Assembly (NCBI RefSeq): GCF_036287215.1
Contig: NZ_CP142860.1
Location: 1,116,001 to 1,180,000 of the forward strand
Length of the DNA stretch: 64,000 bases
From: Caproiciproducens sp. CPB-2
GTDB taxonomy: Bacteria; Bacillota; Clostridia; Oscillospirales; Acutalibacteraceae
Reading direction: 5' to 3'
The position numbers were made by a program, and so were the translations under genes. Of the stretch, positions 34,455 through 43,447 are shown piece after piece. The notes beneath the pieces were generated by a model. It was not told the DNA's origin and ran no database searches. It was given only the letters and a program-made list of their open reading frames with translations. Numbering within the stretch: the first letter of the stretch is position 1; each line of letters starts with the position of its first letter.

Positions 34455-34653
34455 TAATCCTCCGCCTTTCATATAAATCTGCCTGCAGCCGCTGAGAGCC
34501 CCTCCCTTTTAGCCTCAAAATTGGACAGGCAGGAATAGCGTACAGTAGGCTGATCCTGCCTTAGTCATCTGTTCAAATCTTTTTCTGCATCATTATTCCA
34601 ATGGGACTTGGGCCCGAATTCAAATACTCTAAAGCGCTGATGATACCGTTATT

Positions 34654-35073
34654 TTATGTCCCTGTTGCTATTGCGTCGTCTTTTGTTTTGTGAACGGTTC
34701 CCCAGGGATGTTGGGGAGGTGCATAAATCGAATATACTTTTAAGGGTACGGTGCCTACATTGATGACGTTATGCCATGTCCCGGCTGGTATGACAATGGC
34801 ATCGCTTGGCCCGACTCGCTTTTGAAAATTCATATTGTCTCTCCGGTTTCCGAACTTCGCAAGCCCTTCGCCCTGCTCGATGCGGATAAACTGGTCAACA
34901 TCAGGGTGCATTTCCAAGCCGATATCATCGTTCACACGAATGCTCATCAGCGTAAGCTGCAGATGATTCCCTGTCCATAAAGCGGTACGGAAGGTATTGT
35001 TTTGCTCCGTAACCGCTTCAATATTCACTACTATTGGTATGGGACCATAGTCTCTTAATTCTTCATCAGGCAT
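34654..35073 (-). CDS. Cupin-domain protein
   Basis: 139 residues, single cupin barrel: metal-ligand motifs GLEMHPDVDQFIRIEQGEG (His and Glu) and VIPAGTWHNVINVG (His). The conserved start and the C-terminal YAPPQHPWGTVHKTKDDA match a small cupin family common in Clostridia and Bacteroidetes (recalled), without known function. It is a lone gene. The about 290 bp upstream (35074-35363) hold no gene I can support. Confidence 0.85.
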   Translation of the reverse strand: MPDEELRDYGPIPIVVNIEAVTEQNNTFRTALWTGNHLQLTLMSIRVNDDIGLEMHPDVDQFIRIEQGEGLAKFGNRRDNMNFQKRVGPSDAIVIPAGTWHNVINVGTVPLKVYSIYAPPQHPWGTVHKTKDDAIATGT

Positions 35074-35363
35074 ATCTTCCGATCCTCTCCCGTTGATTTT
35101 AACCCATAATATGAATTATCTGCCTGAAAAGTGCTTTTCAAAACGATACGGGTTTCGAGCGTTGTTCCATGTTATTGCCGCGCGATTGGCTCAGTTCGCT
35201 TCAATCTGTTCCGCTGAAGGGAACGGAAACCTTGCTTAGACCGGATTTGCCGGACATTCAGGGGCAATGAAAACTTAGCGCGACACCAATTGATTCTGTC
35301 AAGGTGACGGCGTTTTTGACGCTTACTTAAAAACAGTTGTTATCCCCGCTGCAATGAATACTG

Positions 35364-35636
35364 GTGAACCGCTCCGGCTCCGTTCTGGCGGTTTACAAAG
35401 AACAGATGCTCGTTTTTGTGGAATCTGCCGCTCATCTCATTACATATGCCAGAGAAAAGAACAAGGAAATTATTCTGATTGACCCGGATACAGCGGAGGT
35501 TACTCCCATACCGGTGAAAGAAAGGAAGAAAGAAAAAATAAACCTTTCCGCTTGTCTTTTCTCTGATTTAGATCTGCTTAGAGTAGGAGGTTCGCTTTCA
35601 TGGTTCAACATGAACCGTTCCACGGTTCACCTGTAG
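35364..35636 (+). CDS. Hypothetical protein, weak support
   Basis: 90 residues from a GTG. The first about 55 residues (VLAVYKEQMLVFVESAAHLITYAREKNKEIILIDPDTAEVTPI) look like a real compact domain; the rest is less convincing, and no good ribosome-binding site precedes the start. A small hairpin TGAACCGT/ACGGTTCA sits at its end. It lies at the edge of ICE debris and may be a remnant. Confidence 0.35.
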   Translation: MNRSGSVLAVYKEQMLVFVESAAHLITYAREKNKEIILIDPDTAEVTPIPVKERKKEKINLSACLFSDLDLLRVGGSLSWFNMNRSTVHL

Positions 35637-35676
35637 ACAGACTTTCTCCCTGGCGGAAGTGATGCCTTTTTCAGCG

Positions 35677-35931
35677 TTATTTGATGTGATACAGGTTGGA
35701 GGATTTTCCGCCGTTTTCGCGCCACCTCGGCTCTTTGCAGAGACGACCGCTTTTTTCAAGGTCGGAAATTGCCCGCTTGACCGTGCTTTTGGACAGCTTC
35801 AGTTCCCGTGCGATGGTACCGATCGCCGGGTAGCATTTGCCGTCTTTATCGGCGCGGTCGTGCAGGTACATATACACGGCAACCGCGCGGTGAGGAAGCT
35901 CAGAAGCGTAAAGGGATGTAAAATACCCCAT
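35677..35931 (-). CDS. Helix-turn-helix protein of ICE origin
   Basis: 84 residues: LPHRAVAVYMYLHDRADKDGKCYPAIGTIARELKLSKSTVKRAISDLEKSGRL is a winged helix (RepA_N/HTH_36-like) seen in many clostridial conjugative elements, usually next to virD4. An IS3-family element inserted 10 bp upstream of its ATG, separating it from the virD4 end and from its ribosome-binding site. Joining the flanks restores AGGAG nine bases before the ATG. Confidence 0.8.
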   Translation of the reverse strand: MGYFTSLYASELPHRAVAVYMYLHDRADKDGKCYPAIGTIARELKLSKSTVKRAISDLEKSGRLCKEPRWRENGGKSSNLYHIK

Positions 35932-36017
35932 GATATATCATGAACCGCATCCCGTCAAGAGGACAATGAAAAACTATAAAAATTTTCTGGACAGTGGCGT
36001 AAGCTGCTGTCCACTTT

Positions 36018-36950
36018 TTATGCAGCAAGATAACGTTCGTATTTCTCCATCGGTGTGAGGACACCCAGATTACGTTGAACACGCCGGGTATTGTAATAGC
36101 GGATATAATCCTCAATCATCTGGATAAGAGCCTGTTTGCTGGTGAACCGTTTGCCGTAATAGCGTTCACGCTTCAGAATGCCCCAGAAGCCTTCCATTGG
36201 ACCGTTGTCAATGCAGTGTGCCACGCGGGACATGCTTTGTGTCATACCGGCTTTGTCAATTTTGTGATGAAAAGTACGGTTCGTGTACTGGTATCCCCGG
36301 TCACTGTGAAACAGGGGATGTGCGTCCGGATTTTTCCCGACAGCTTTGTCAAAGGTCTTGAATACGAGAGGATTGTCATTACGCTCACTAATTACGAAAG
36401 CTACGATGCGCCTGTCATAGAGATCTAAAACAGCACTGAGGTAAACCTTGTGTACTTCAAGACCTTCGTACCACTTAAATTCAGTAACGTCGGTGAGCCA
36501 CTTCTCATTCGGCTGAGAGGCGAAAAACTGGCGGTCAAGAAGGTTTTCGGCAAGATACTGCGGATTCTTTGCCTGCCTTGTGCAACCGTGGTTGTTGTAC
36601 TTGATGGTGGATTTTATGTTCTTTGCCCGACAGATGCGAAGTACCCTCTTGTCATTGATGTGGATATCGTGGTCGTGTCGCAAATCATCGTTGATACGGC
36701 GGTAGCCTTTGTCTGGGCTTTCCATATGGATTTTCTCGATCTTTTCCGCAAGCCACTCGTTTTCGGCAATCCTGCGGCTTTGGTTCCCCGACGCCCATTT
36801 ATTGTAGGCGGAACGGGCGACATGAAGTAGCTTACAGGCAGTCTCGATGGGATATCCCGCTTCCGCACGGCATTCTTTTATGGATGTGTAAATATGGCCT
36901 TGCCTTACTTGCGAGAGGCATCCCTCCTCTCCACCTCGTCCAATTTTTTT
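36018..36950 (-). CDS. IS3-family transposase OrfB (DDE integrase core), frameshift-expressed
   Basis: The visible core has the DDE catalytic set: WLTDVTEFKWYEG (Asp), LFHSDRGYQYTN (Asp) and DNGPMEGFWGILKRERYY (Glu), with the rve C-terminus YYNTRRVQRNLGVLTPMEKY. The frame is open upstream through QGHIYTSIKECRAEAGYPIE into OrfA. OrfB should arise by -1 slippage on seven A residues (36944-36950 complement) inside OrfA, giving an OrfAB fusion. An ATG at 36725 could also give a shorter product. No disabling mutation was seen. Confidence 0.85.
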   Translation of the reverse strand, partial: KKIGRGGEEGCLSQVRQGHIYTSIKECRAEAGYPIETACKLLHVARSAYNKWASGNQSRRIAENEWLAEKIEKIHMESPDKGYRRINDDLRHDHDIHINDKRVLRICRAKNIKSTIKYNNHGCTRQAKNPQYLAENLLDRQFFASQPNEKWLTDVTEFKWYEGLEVHKVYLSAVLDLYDRRIVAFVISERNDNPLVFKTFDKAVGKNPDAHPLFHSDRGYQYTNRTFHHKIDKAGMTQSMSRVAHCIDNGPMEGFWGILKRERYYGKRFTSKQALIQMIEDYIRYYNTRRVQRNLGVLTPMEKYERYLAA

Positions 36951-37603
36951 AGCAGGGCATTCTCCATTTCCGCCAGATACAGCTTGTGTTTAAGTTGTTC
37001 GATCTCAATTTGTGCCTGCTCCAACTCTGTGCGTGGTGCCTGATCTTTTTTTCGCTGCCCACGCCTATCCTGCAGACCAGCTTCACCCATTTTCTCAAAG
37101 TTCAGCGTCCAGGTGCGTGCCTGCTGGTAGCTTACATTATATTTAAGCGCCATCTCGCCGTAATTTTTACCGGATGCAATACAATCTTTCACGATTCGAA
37201 TACGTTCATCTGGCGTTGTGCTGCGTGCTTTTCTCATGTAGCTTCCTCCTCCGGAATGCTTGACGGAGTTGAATTCTCCATGATTATTATACTTCTTTAT
37301 CCAACATCGAAGTTGTTTTCTTGACCGGATTTTGTATTTCTCGCATATGGCGTGCTGACTACATCCGCCTGATAAATATTCCAGCACCGCTTGCTTTTTG
37401 AGCTCTTGGCTGTAGACGTGATTCTTTTTTCCTGACGCAAAGCCCAGAACTCCCTCTTGGCGATAAATCCGTGCCCAATCTGTTATGACATCAGGTGCGA
37501 CTTCCGCCCGTTTCGCGGCTTCTTCCCTTGAGATATTTCCAGTTATATATTCCCGGGTGATTCTTACCTTTTTCGCAATTGCTATTTTTGACTTACTTGA
37601 CAT
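36905..37603 (-). CDS. IS3-family transposase OrfA
   Basis: About 232 residues from the ATG at 37603, which has AAGGGAG about 8 bases upstream. Two helix-turn-helix domains occur (ITGNISREEAAKRAEVAPDVITDWARIYRQEG; CSQHAICEKYKIRSRKQLRCWIKKY), then a leucine-zipper-like C-terminus (LEQAQIEIEQLKHKLYLAEME). It binds the IS ends and dimerises with OrfAB. Confidence 0.85.
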   Translation of the reverse strand: MSSKSKIAIAKKVRITREYITGNISREEAAKRAEVAPDVITDWARIYRQEGVLGFASGKKNHVYSQELKKQAVLEYLSGGCSQHAICEKYKIRSRKQLRCWIKKYNNHGEFNSVKHSGGGSYMRKARSTTPDERIRIVKDCIASGKNYGEMALKYNVSYQQARTWTLNFEKMGEAGLQDRRGQRKKDQAPRTELEQAQIEIEQLKHKLYLAEMENALLKKLDEVERRDASRK

Positions 37604-37676
37604 CAAAATGCTCCCTTCATGATCAACAGTGTTTTTCTTTTTCACTGTCTCTCATAAAGGGAGCATATCATCACTC

Positions 37677-38800
37677 CTATTCGATGCGAACGGGATCTTT
37701 TCTTCGCGGAAAATTGCTTATCTCCTGCGCAGGCGCATGCTCGATCCCACCGTGTGTACTGGGTTTACCTTCAGCTATGTCCGGGTCAACCGTATAAGCC
37801 GCATTCCTGCGGATGAGTTCTTCCTCCAGCTCGAACCGGTCGGCGTACTCCACCTTCCGGGCCGACTTTTCCTCAACCTCATAAGGCTTGCCGAAGGTGA
37901 TACCCCAATCCTTAAACAGCTTGAGCCGGGTGCGCATTGGATAAGCGCCGGTTTTCGTCACAACGAATCTGCCCTTGGACATGGATTTGAGTTCGTCCGG
38001 CGAAAGGAGCGGACGCTCGATCATTTCGAGGTTCTGCGAGCCGTCGCTTTTGCCCCGGTTAACGGTCCCGCTCATCACCGTTCGGGTTCCCAGCGATTTG
38101 GACAGGGTTTCTGCCGACTCGCTGTTAGGCGCGAAACCTCCGAAAATCGTGTCCTGGCAGTTATCCACGATGATGGCGGCGCCTTCTTTTCCGTAATTTT
38201 TCTCCAACTGAGCAAGGCTCTGGATGATGGCTGTTATGGACACCCTGCGCGAGCGGCTGGACGAGAACATCATCTCGGCCGACTCTATTTTGGGAATGGT
38301 CCCTATCTCATCAAGGTACATCATGACACGGTTGGGCAGTTTGCCGCCGTGTTCGTCGGCCACGGCAAGGATTTCGCGGTAGAGCTGCTGGACGATCAGG
38401 CTGATGATGAAGTATTTGGTGGAATCCTCTTCAGGCATCACCAAAAATATCGCGGACTTAGTGTTGCAGAACTTTTCCGCGTCGATCGCAGTGTCAAAAC
38501 ACAGGACCTGCTCCAGTTCGGAATCCAGGAATGCGTTGAGCCTGGAAAGTGCCGTGGAAAGGACGCTCTGCATCGCCATATCCGCGCTGTTGAGTGCCGC
38601 GCCCGCGAACCATTTTGTCTTGTGGTCGTCCGGAAGATGCGCCATCAGCAGCTGGAACAGAGTCCTGCCCTTCACGCCGCTCGGTGCGAGCAGGTCTTGA
38701 ATCAGCTTGAAGACGGAGACGATATGGCGCTTCTCCGGAGGGCAGAATTCCGCGAGCAGAAGGATGACCGAGGTTAAGCTGAAATCCTCCATTGCCAGGC
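37677..38800 (-). pseudogene. VirD4/TraG-type conjugation coupling protein, N-terminal half lost
   Basis: About 370 residues of the C-terminal ATPase: VMMYLDEIGTIPKIESAEMMFSSSRSRRVSITAIIQSLAQL contains the Walker B region, and IIVDNCQDTIFGGFAPNSESAETLSKSLG is typical of the CD1115-type VirD4 of clostridial ICEs. The membrane helices and Walker A are absent: the homologous frame begins at MEDFSLTSVILLLAEF and abuts an IS110 fragment at about 38800. The C-terminus is intact, ending 6 bp from the IS3 element. Confidence 0.85.
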
Positions 38801-38802
38801 TG

Positions 38803-39507
38803 GTATGCATTCTGTTCCCAGAGTTGGAAAAGCTGGTGCCGTCACTCCATATGGCCTCTGTCTACGCTTTGTTGGCTGAGTTTCCGGGGGCCAAGCAGGT
38901 TGCCGAAGCGCACCTTACACGGTTGAAAGCTCTCCTGCTTGAAGCGTCCAAAGGGCGTTACAAGCGGGATGTAGCTGTGGAAATCCGTGAGGCTGCCAAA
39001 GCGTCGATTGGTTCCGTACTGCCGGCAAAGTCGCTGGAGCTTCGGCATACCATCCACCTCATTCGGGAACTGGACGCTGAGATTGAAGAAGTTGAAACCG
39101 CAATCCAGACCATTATGGATGAAATTTCCTCACCCATTGTCACCATACCCGGCATTGGTACTCAAATGGGGGCCATGATACTTGCCGAGGTGGGCGACTT
39201 CTCCCGTTTCGATTCCCCCGACAAAGTGCTGGCCTATGCCGGACTGTCGCCATCCACATACCAATCCGGGCAGCTCACAAACTGCTATGCCCATATGGAG
39301 AAGCGCGGCTCCAGGTACCTGCGATTTGCCATTTTCAATGCCACCAAGTATGTTTGCCACTGGGATCCGACCTTTGCTGCTTATCTCGCTAAAAAACGCG
39401 CCGAGGGCAAGCACTACAATGTTGCCATCTCTCACGCCGCCAAGAAACTGGTGCGGCTCATTTACGCCTTGGAGAAATCCGGAGAGCCTTACCATCTGGC
39501 AGCATAA
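38803..39507 (+). mobile_element. IS110-family transposase fragment (C-terminal part)
   Basis: About 235 residues of the transposase_20 half: IPGIGTQMGAMILAEVGDFSRFDSPDKVLAYAGLSPSTYQSG, then AHMEKRGSRYLRFAIFNATKYV and ISHAAKKLVRLIYALEKSGEPY. The RuvC-like DEDD half (about 150 residues) is missing; the upstream DNA is the antisense of virD4. Recognition is certain, activity is not possible. Confidence 0.88.
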
Positions 39508-39613
39508 TTTTCTCTCAATAGCCTGCATGGCGGCTTGACGGACGTCTGCTTTGCTATATCCTTTTTGAACTATCTGGCCTTTTTGCATCCCTCCTCATTT
39601 TGGGACTTGACTT

Positions 39614-40051
39614 TTAATAGTTAGTCTTTATTTCGCGTGGAAACACAATAAGCAATGTGCCGGTTTCTACGGTGATTATGCTTTCTTTTCCGATAAACTC
39701 GTTACTCACGCCAATGGGGGAGGTGTTTGTCAAAGTAGCATTATCAAGCTCATATTTCAGCCCTTTGAGAAATACCCCCGTCGAATTTTCCGAATGTGAG
39801 AACACGGAAACGTAGCCGGTAGGGTGCTGGTGGAATTTCATGCTGCTATTCGTAATCGCGGTGATGATTCTGTCCTGATCAAATAGGAAGCCTTTCCTGT
39901 TGCTCTGCGCCAGATATGCCAGCAACTGCATATTGGCAACCGTATGCTCCAGCCTACCGCCCGTCCCGCAATAAATGTGGAAAATGCGGTAGCCCCTTTT
40001 AATCCCTTTACGCGCGGCGGCAAATGTATCCGTATCGTCTTTTTCAGTGTT
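39614..40051 (-). pseudogene. Thiamine pyrophosphokinase, N-terminal half lost
   Basis: About 145 residues: EKDDTDTFAAARKGIKRGYRIFHIYCGTGGRLEHTVANMQLLAYLA is the conserved ATP/thiamine-binding part of TPK, and the C-terminal YELDNATLTNTSPIGVSNEFIG and ITVETGTLLIVF complete the family end. The first about 65 residues are replaced by a fused fragment of an ICE leader and the first codons of a sigma-factor gene. The open frame starting at 40201 is this fusion, not a native TPK start. Confidence 0.8.
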
Positions 40052-40303
40052 CATGGTAATTACGTTTCCGCTGCGGATACTTCGCCATAGGGCCTGTCCT
40101 TCATTACGTAATTGTTGAAATCCAGAAATGAAGAACAAGCGGCGGAGCCCGACAGCGTGGTATAGCCGCAAACAATAAAACAGAATCGTACCTGTGAGCA
40201 TGGTTGTCCACAGATATACCCCTGTAAATTATTTTATATTTTACCTGTAGTTGTAGTTGGCGTCGTTGCCCATAAGAAGCATAGGCCTTTTTGACGAACT
40301 ACA
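40052..40303 (-). repeat. ICE leader/sigma-gene-start repeat, copy 1
   Basis: About 250 bases that match 55894-56154 in the same orientation. Shared blocks include AATTATTT-ATATT-TACCTG, GTGAGCATGGTTG-CCACAG and GAAGAACAAGCGGCGGAGCC. The copy ends inside the 5' coding part of a sigma-like gene (MAKYPQRKRNYH versus MAKYQKRTDYH in copy 2) and is there fused to the thiamine pyrophosphokinase fragment. Confidence 0.85.
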
Positions 40304-40412
40304 GTAGAGAATACCTTGTGCATAATTGCTTACAAGTTTGTAAAAAGATGGTATTAATCAAAAAGGAACATCTTTATATTGACAAAACTTGATTTGACGC
40401 ATATACTAATAA

Positions 40413-40434
40413 CATATCAAATAATTTTGATATG
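40413..40434. promoter_or_regulatory. ArsR operator 1 (arsR promoter)
   Basis: Palindrome CATATCAAA-TAAT-TTTGATATG, 11 bases before the arsR start. It is the typical ATCAA...TTGAT architecture of ArsR sites. Confidence 0.8.
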
Positions 40435-40444
40435 AGGCGATAAT

Positions 40445-40771
40445 TTGGCAACCATTTATGAAGAACAAGCAAAAGTGTTCAAAGCATTTTGCGACGAAAA
40501 ACGCCTTAGAATACTTGAGCTTTTGCGCGAAGGGGAAAAATGCGCTTGCGTTCTGTTGGAACAGTTAGACTTGGGGCAGTCGGGGCTTTCCTATCACATG
40601 AAGATTCTGGTTGAATCGGGTATTGTGGAGAGTCGGCAGGAAGGCAAGTGGACGCATTACAAAATTAGTGAAAAAGGCAGCGCCTATGCCGGTACTCTAC
40701 TCAAAAAACTGACAAAGCCGAACGCAGTTACAGAAGAAAAAATCTGTTGCGCATCGAAAAAGCCATCCTGA
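40445..40771 (+). CDS. arsR: ArsR-family metalloid-responsive repressor
   Basis: 108 residues from a TTG start. Winged helix with the As(III) site in the recognition region EKCACVLLEQLDLGQSGLSYHMKIL (the CAC motif), plus a C-terminal CCASKK that may add thiols. It senses arsenite or antimonite and releases two matching operators, its own and one before the permease gene. A terminator hairpin spans its stop codon. Confidence 0.92.
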   Translation: MATIYEEQAKVFKAFCDEKRLRILELLREGEKCACVLLEQLDLGQSGLSYHMKILVESGIVESRQEGKWTHYKISEKGSAYAGTLLKKLTKPNAVTEEKICCASKKPS

Positions 40772-40783
40772 CGATGGCTTTTT
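40757..40783 (+). terminator. Terminator overlapping the arsR stop
   Basis: Arms AAAAAGCCATC/GATGGCTTTTT; the arsR TGA lies in the 5-nt loop. It would uncouple arsR from the downstream genes. Confidence 0.8.
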
Positions 40784-40794
40784 AAGAACTGAAT

Positions 40795-40814
40795 ACATCA
40801 AAATAATTTGATGT
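40795..40814. promoter_or_regulatory. ArsR operator 2 (permease operon)
   Basis: Palindrome ACATCAAA-ATAA-TTTGATGT, closely related to operator 1 and 35 bp before the permease start. Confidence 0.75.
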
Positions 40815-40849
40815 GATTGTCCTTTTATCGAAAGTGAGGTTTTTATCCA

Positions 40850-41863
40850 GTGCAAATGCTAAAAGCAATTTGGGATTTCTTCCAGTATCAGATCCTTGCC
40901 ATGAAGTGGCTGGATGGGCTGATTGGAAGAGGCCTATCCGCTATTGGACTTGATACGTCGGCACGGCTGGGCGGGAGCATTGAATTTTTCTTGTACGATG
41001 TTATTAAAATTACGATACTTCTGTGCTCGCTGATTTTTCTCATCAGTTATATCCAAAGTTACTTCCCACCGGAGCGCAGTAAACGGATTCTCGGTCGTTT
41101 CCATGGTGTTTGGGCAAACTGCATTTCGGCGCTCCTTGGTACGGTAACACCATTCTGCTCTTGTTCCTCTATACCGCTGTTCATTGGGTTTACATCCGCA
41201 GGGCTTCCGGTTGGGGTAACGTTTTCGTTCCTGATATCTTCCCCAATGGTGGATCTCGGATCGCTGCTTCTGCTGATGAGCATTTTCGGCGCAAAGGTAG
41301 CAATTATTTATGTAATTGTTGGTCTAATCGTCGCAGTCGTCGGAGGCACGATTATTGAGAAGCTGCATATGGAACGGTATGTTGAGAGCTTTATCCTGTC
41401 AGCGGGCAGCGTGGACATTGAATCGCCGGACCTGACCAAAAAAGACCGGTTGGTTTATGCTAAGGAGCAGATGTTGTCCACCTTCAAAAAGGTGTTTCCC
41501 TATATTTTAATAGGCGTGGGCATCGGTGCAATTATCCACAACTGGATTCCTGAAGAATGGGTTTCACTTGTTCTGGGAAGCAAAAATCCCTTTGGCGTTG
41601 TTCTGGCAACCCTGATCGGTGTTCCAATGTACGCCGACATCTTTGGCACCATTCCGATTGCGGAGGCACTGTTATACAAAGGGGCGCAGCTTGGCACGAT
41701 ACTTTCATTTATGATGGCCGTTACCACGCTGTCACTGCCGTCCATGATCATGCTCCGCAAAGCAGTCAAGCCGAAGCTGCTGGCGCTGTTCATCGGTATC
41801 TGTACCATAGGCATTATTCTTGTAGGCTACTTCTTTAACACGATTCAGGCATTTATCATATAG
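40850..41863 (+). CDS. ArsP-like permease (DUF318 family)
   Basis: 337 residues from a GTG (GAGG 11 bases ahead; an ATG two codons later is possible). About eight membrane helices, with the conserved TPFCSCSSIPLFIGFTSAGLPVGVTFSFLISSPMVD cysteine motif and VPMYADIFGTIPIAEALLYKGA. DUF318 permeases export organoarsenicals (ArsP) or arsenite-type species. It is ArsR-controlled, first gene of a four-gene operon with a ferredoxin-DUF2703 protein, a thioredoxin-like protein and arsenate reductase. Confidence 0.9.
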   Translation: MQMLKAIWDFFQYQILAMKWLDGLIGRGLSAIGLDTSARLGGSIEFFLYDVIKITILLCSLIFLISYIQSYFPPERSKRILGRFHGVWANCISALLGTVTPFCSCSSIPLFIGFTSAGLPVGVTFSFLISSPMVDLGSLLLLMSIFGAKVAIIYVIVGLIVAVVGGTIIEKLHMERYVESFILSAGSVDIESPDLTKKDRLVYAKEQMLSTFKKVFPYILIGVGIGAIIHNWIPEEWVSLVLGSKNPFGVVLATLIGVPMYADIFGTIPIAEALLYKGAQLGTILSFMMAVTTLSLPSMIMLRKAVKPKLLALFIGICTIGIILVGYFFNTIQAFII

Positions 41864-41876
41864 GGAGGAAAGTATT

Positions 41877-42638
41877 ATGGCAAAGACATGGTATCCAGTT
41901 ATTGATTATCTCACCTGCGCGGAGTGCGGCACCTGTAGTGCAACGTGTCCTCACGGTGTCTATGATCCCTCAAAGGCTCCGTCACCCGTCATAAAAAATC
42001 CGGAGGCCTGCATTGACCATTGTCACGGCTGCGGGAACAGCTGTCCGGTTGGTGCGATTACCTTTGTTGGCGACGATACCGGCTGGACACCGCCGAACGG
42101 CGCACAGGAATCTGAGGGAGACGGCTGTTCCTGCGGATGCGACACATCTTCTGAAAAGAAGATTGTCGTTGAGTATCTCTATCTTGATTTGCATACCTGT
42201 AACCGCTGCATCGGAACGGACACTGTGCTTGATGAAGTAATGGAGACGCTTACCCCCGCGCTGCGGCTTGCCGGTTTTGATATTGAGTATAACAAGATCG
42301 AGATGAAGACGGCGGAGTTTGCCGAACGGTTTAGGTTTCTTTCCTCTCCGACGATCCGTGTAAACGGTCAGGATATTTGCGGGTTTGTGAAAGAGAACAG
42401 TTGCGGATGCTGCAGCGAAATCAGCGGAACTGATGTTGACTGCCGAATATTTGAATACAATAGGGAAAGTTATGAAGTGCCTCCCAAAGAGATGCTTGCC
42501 GAGGCAATTCTGAAAACCATATTTGGAACAACAGGTGATTGTTCCTGCGGCGACTATAAACTGCCGGACAATCTGAAAACTTTTTATGAGGGGAAAGCCA
42601 GTAAATCAGCATGTTCCTGCGGGAGCAATTGCTGCTAA
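41877..42638 (+). CDS. Ferredoxin-DUF2703 fusion protein of ars operon
   Basis: 253 residues. The first about 65 hold two 4Fe-4S motifs (CAECGTCSATCPHGVYDP; CHGCGNSCPVGA). The middle is a DUF2703 thioredoxin-like domain (VVEYLYLDLHTCNRCIGTD ... SSPTIRVNGQDIC), with a C-terminal Cys-rich tail (CSCGSNCC). It probably passes electrons or metalloids within arsenic detoxification; the exact reaction is unknown. It starts 14 bp after the permease. Confidence 0.85.
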   Translation: MAKTWYPVIDYLTCAECGTCSATCPHGVYDPSKAPSPVIKNPEACIDHCHGCGNSCPVGAITFVGDDTGWTPPNGAQESEGDGCSCGCDTSSEKKIVVEYLYLDLHTCNRCIGTDTVLDEVMETLTPALRLAGFDIEYNKIEMKTAEFAERFRFLSSPTIRVNGQDICGFVKENSCGCCSEISGTDVDCRIFEYNRESYEVPPKEMLAEAILKTIFGTTGDCSCGDYKLPDNLKTFYEGKASKSACSCGSNCC

Positions 42639-42667
42639 CCAGTAACATCAATTGATAAAGGAGCGTA

Positions 42668-43018
42668 ATGAATATGTCACTGTTTGGAAAGAAAAAGGAA
42701 GAAACGTCCTCTTGCTGCTGCGGAGGAAACTGCGATGCGGAAAGCATGACAAAGGCTGAAAACGCTAAAACCGAGGGTGCGAGCGTGAAGGTACTTGGAA
42801 GCGGATGCGCAAAATGCAACCAGCTTGAAGCGGCTACCAAAGCAGCGCTGGAGCAACTCGGCATGGATACGACGATTGACCATGTGACCGATTTCTCACA
42901 GATCGCAGCCTATGGCGTAATGTCAACACCCGCCCTTGTGATAGACGAAAAGGTAGTTTCTTACGGCAAGGTATTAAAGACCGAGGAAGTTGTGAAGATT
43001 CTGCAAAAAGTCAGATGA
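42668..43018 (+). CDS. Small thioredoxin-like redox protein (redox-active disulfide protein 2)
   Basis: 116 residues. A Cys-rich N-terminus (SSCCCGGNC) precedes a glutaredoxin-size fold with the CxxC in VLGSGCAKCNQLEA and the cis-Pro loop GVMSTPALVIDEKVV. It is typical of ars operons, where it may reduce arsenate reductase. The ATG at 42674 is an alternative, with better spacing to AAGGAG. Confidence 0.88.
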   Translation: MNMSLFGKKKEETSSCCCGGNCDAESMTKAENAKTEGASVKVLGSGCAKCNQLEAATKAALEQLGMDTTIDHVTDFSQIAAYGVMSTPALVIDEKVVSYGKVLKTEEVVKILQKVR

Positions 43019-43039
43019 ATTTTAGTAGGACGGTTTTAG

Positions 43040-43435
43040 ATGAGTAAATCAAAGGTAGCCTTTATCTGCGTCCATAACTCTTGTCGAAGTCAGATCGCCG
43101 AGGCACTGGGAAAGCACCTTGCCGCCGATATCTTTGAAAGCTATTCCGCTGGCACGGAACTTAAAGACCGCATAAACCCCGATGCGGTTCGCCTTATGAA
43201 GCAACTCTATGGAATTGATATGGAACAAAATCAGCGTCCGAAGCTGCTTAAGGCACTCCCTCCCGTGGATGTGGTTGTTACAATGGGCTGCAGTGTGGAA
43301 TGTCCGTATCTGCCGTGTAAGCGCCGTGAGGATTGGGGACTGCCCGATCCGACAGGGAAAAGTGATGAAGAATTTCTTTCTGAAATTCAGTCAATTGAAA
43401 CTAAGATTTTGAAATTAGCCGAATCGTTAGAATAG
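43040..43435 (+). CDS. arsC: Arsenate reductase, low-molecular-weight phosphatase type
   Basis: 131 residues. P-loop CVHNSCRSQIAEAL (nucleophile Cys10) and redox cysteines in VTMGCSVECPYLPC place it with thioredoxin-coupled ArsC. It reduces arsenate to arsenite; the electron donor is probably the adjacent thioredoxin-like protein. The operon ends with a terminator 12 bp later. Confidence 0.93.
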   Translation: MSKSKVAFICVHNSCRSQIAEALGKHLAADIFESYSAGTELKDRINPDAVRLMKQLYGIDMEQNQRPKLLKALPPVDVVVTMGCSVECPYLPCKRREDWGLPDPTGKSDEEFLSEIQSIETKILKLAESLE

Positions 43436-43447
43436 AGATAGAATTAG

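Larger units (their letters stand above)
35941..37670 (-). mobile_element. Complete IS3-family insertion sequence, 1730 bp
   Basis: It encodes OrfA and OrfB on the minus strand. The ends form an imperfect inverted repeat of about 33 bp: both begin TGA, share GC, CC and T positions, and end GACA-TGAAAAA (35941-35973 and 37638-37670). A 3-bp TCA lies outside each end (35938-35940 and 37671-37673), compatible with a target duplication. It sits between the virD4 stop and the HTH gene start. Confidence 0.85.
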
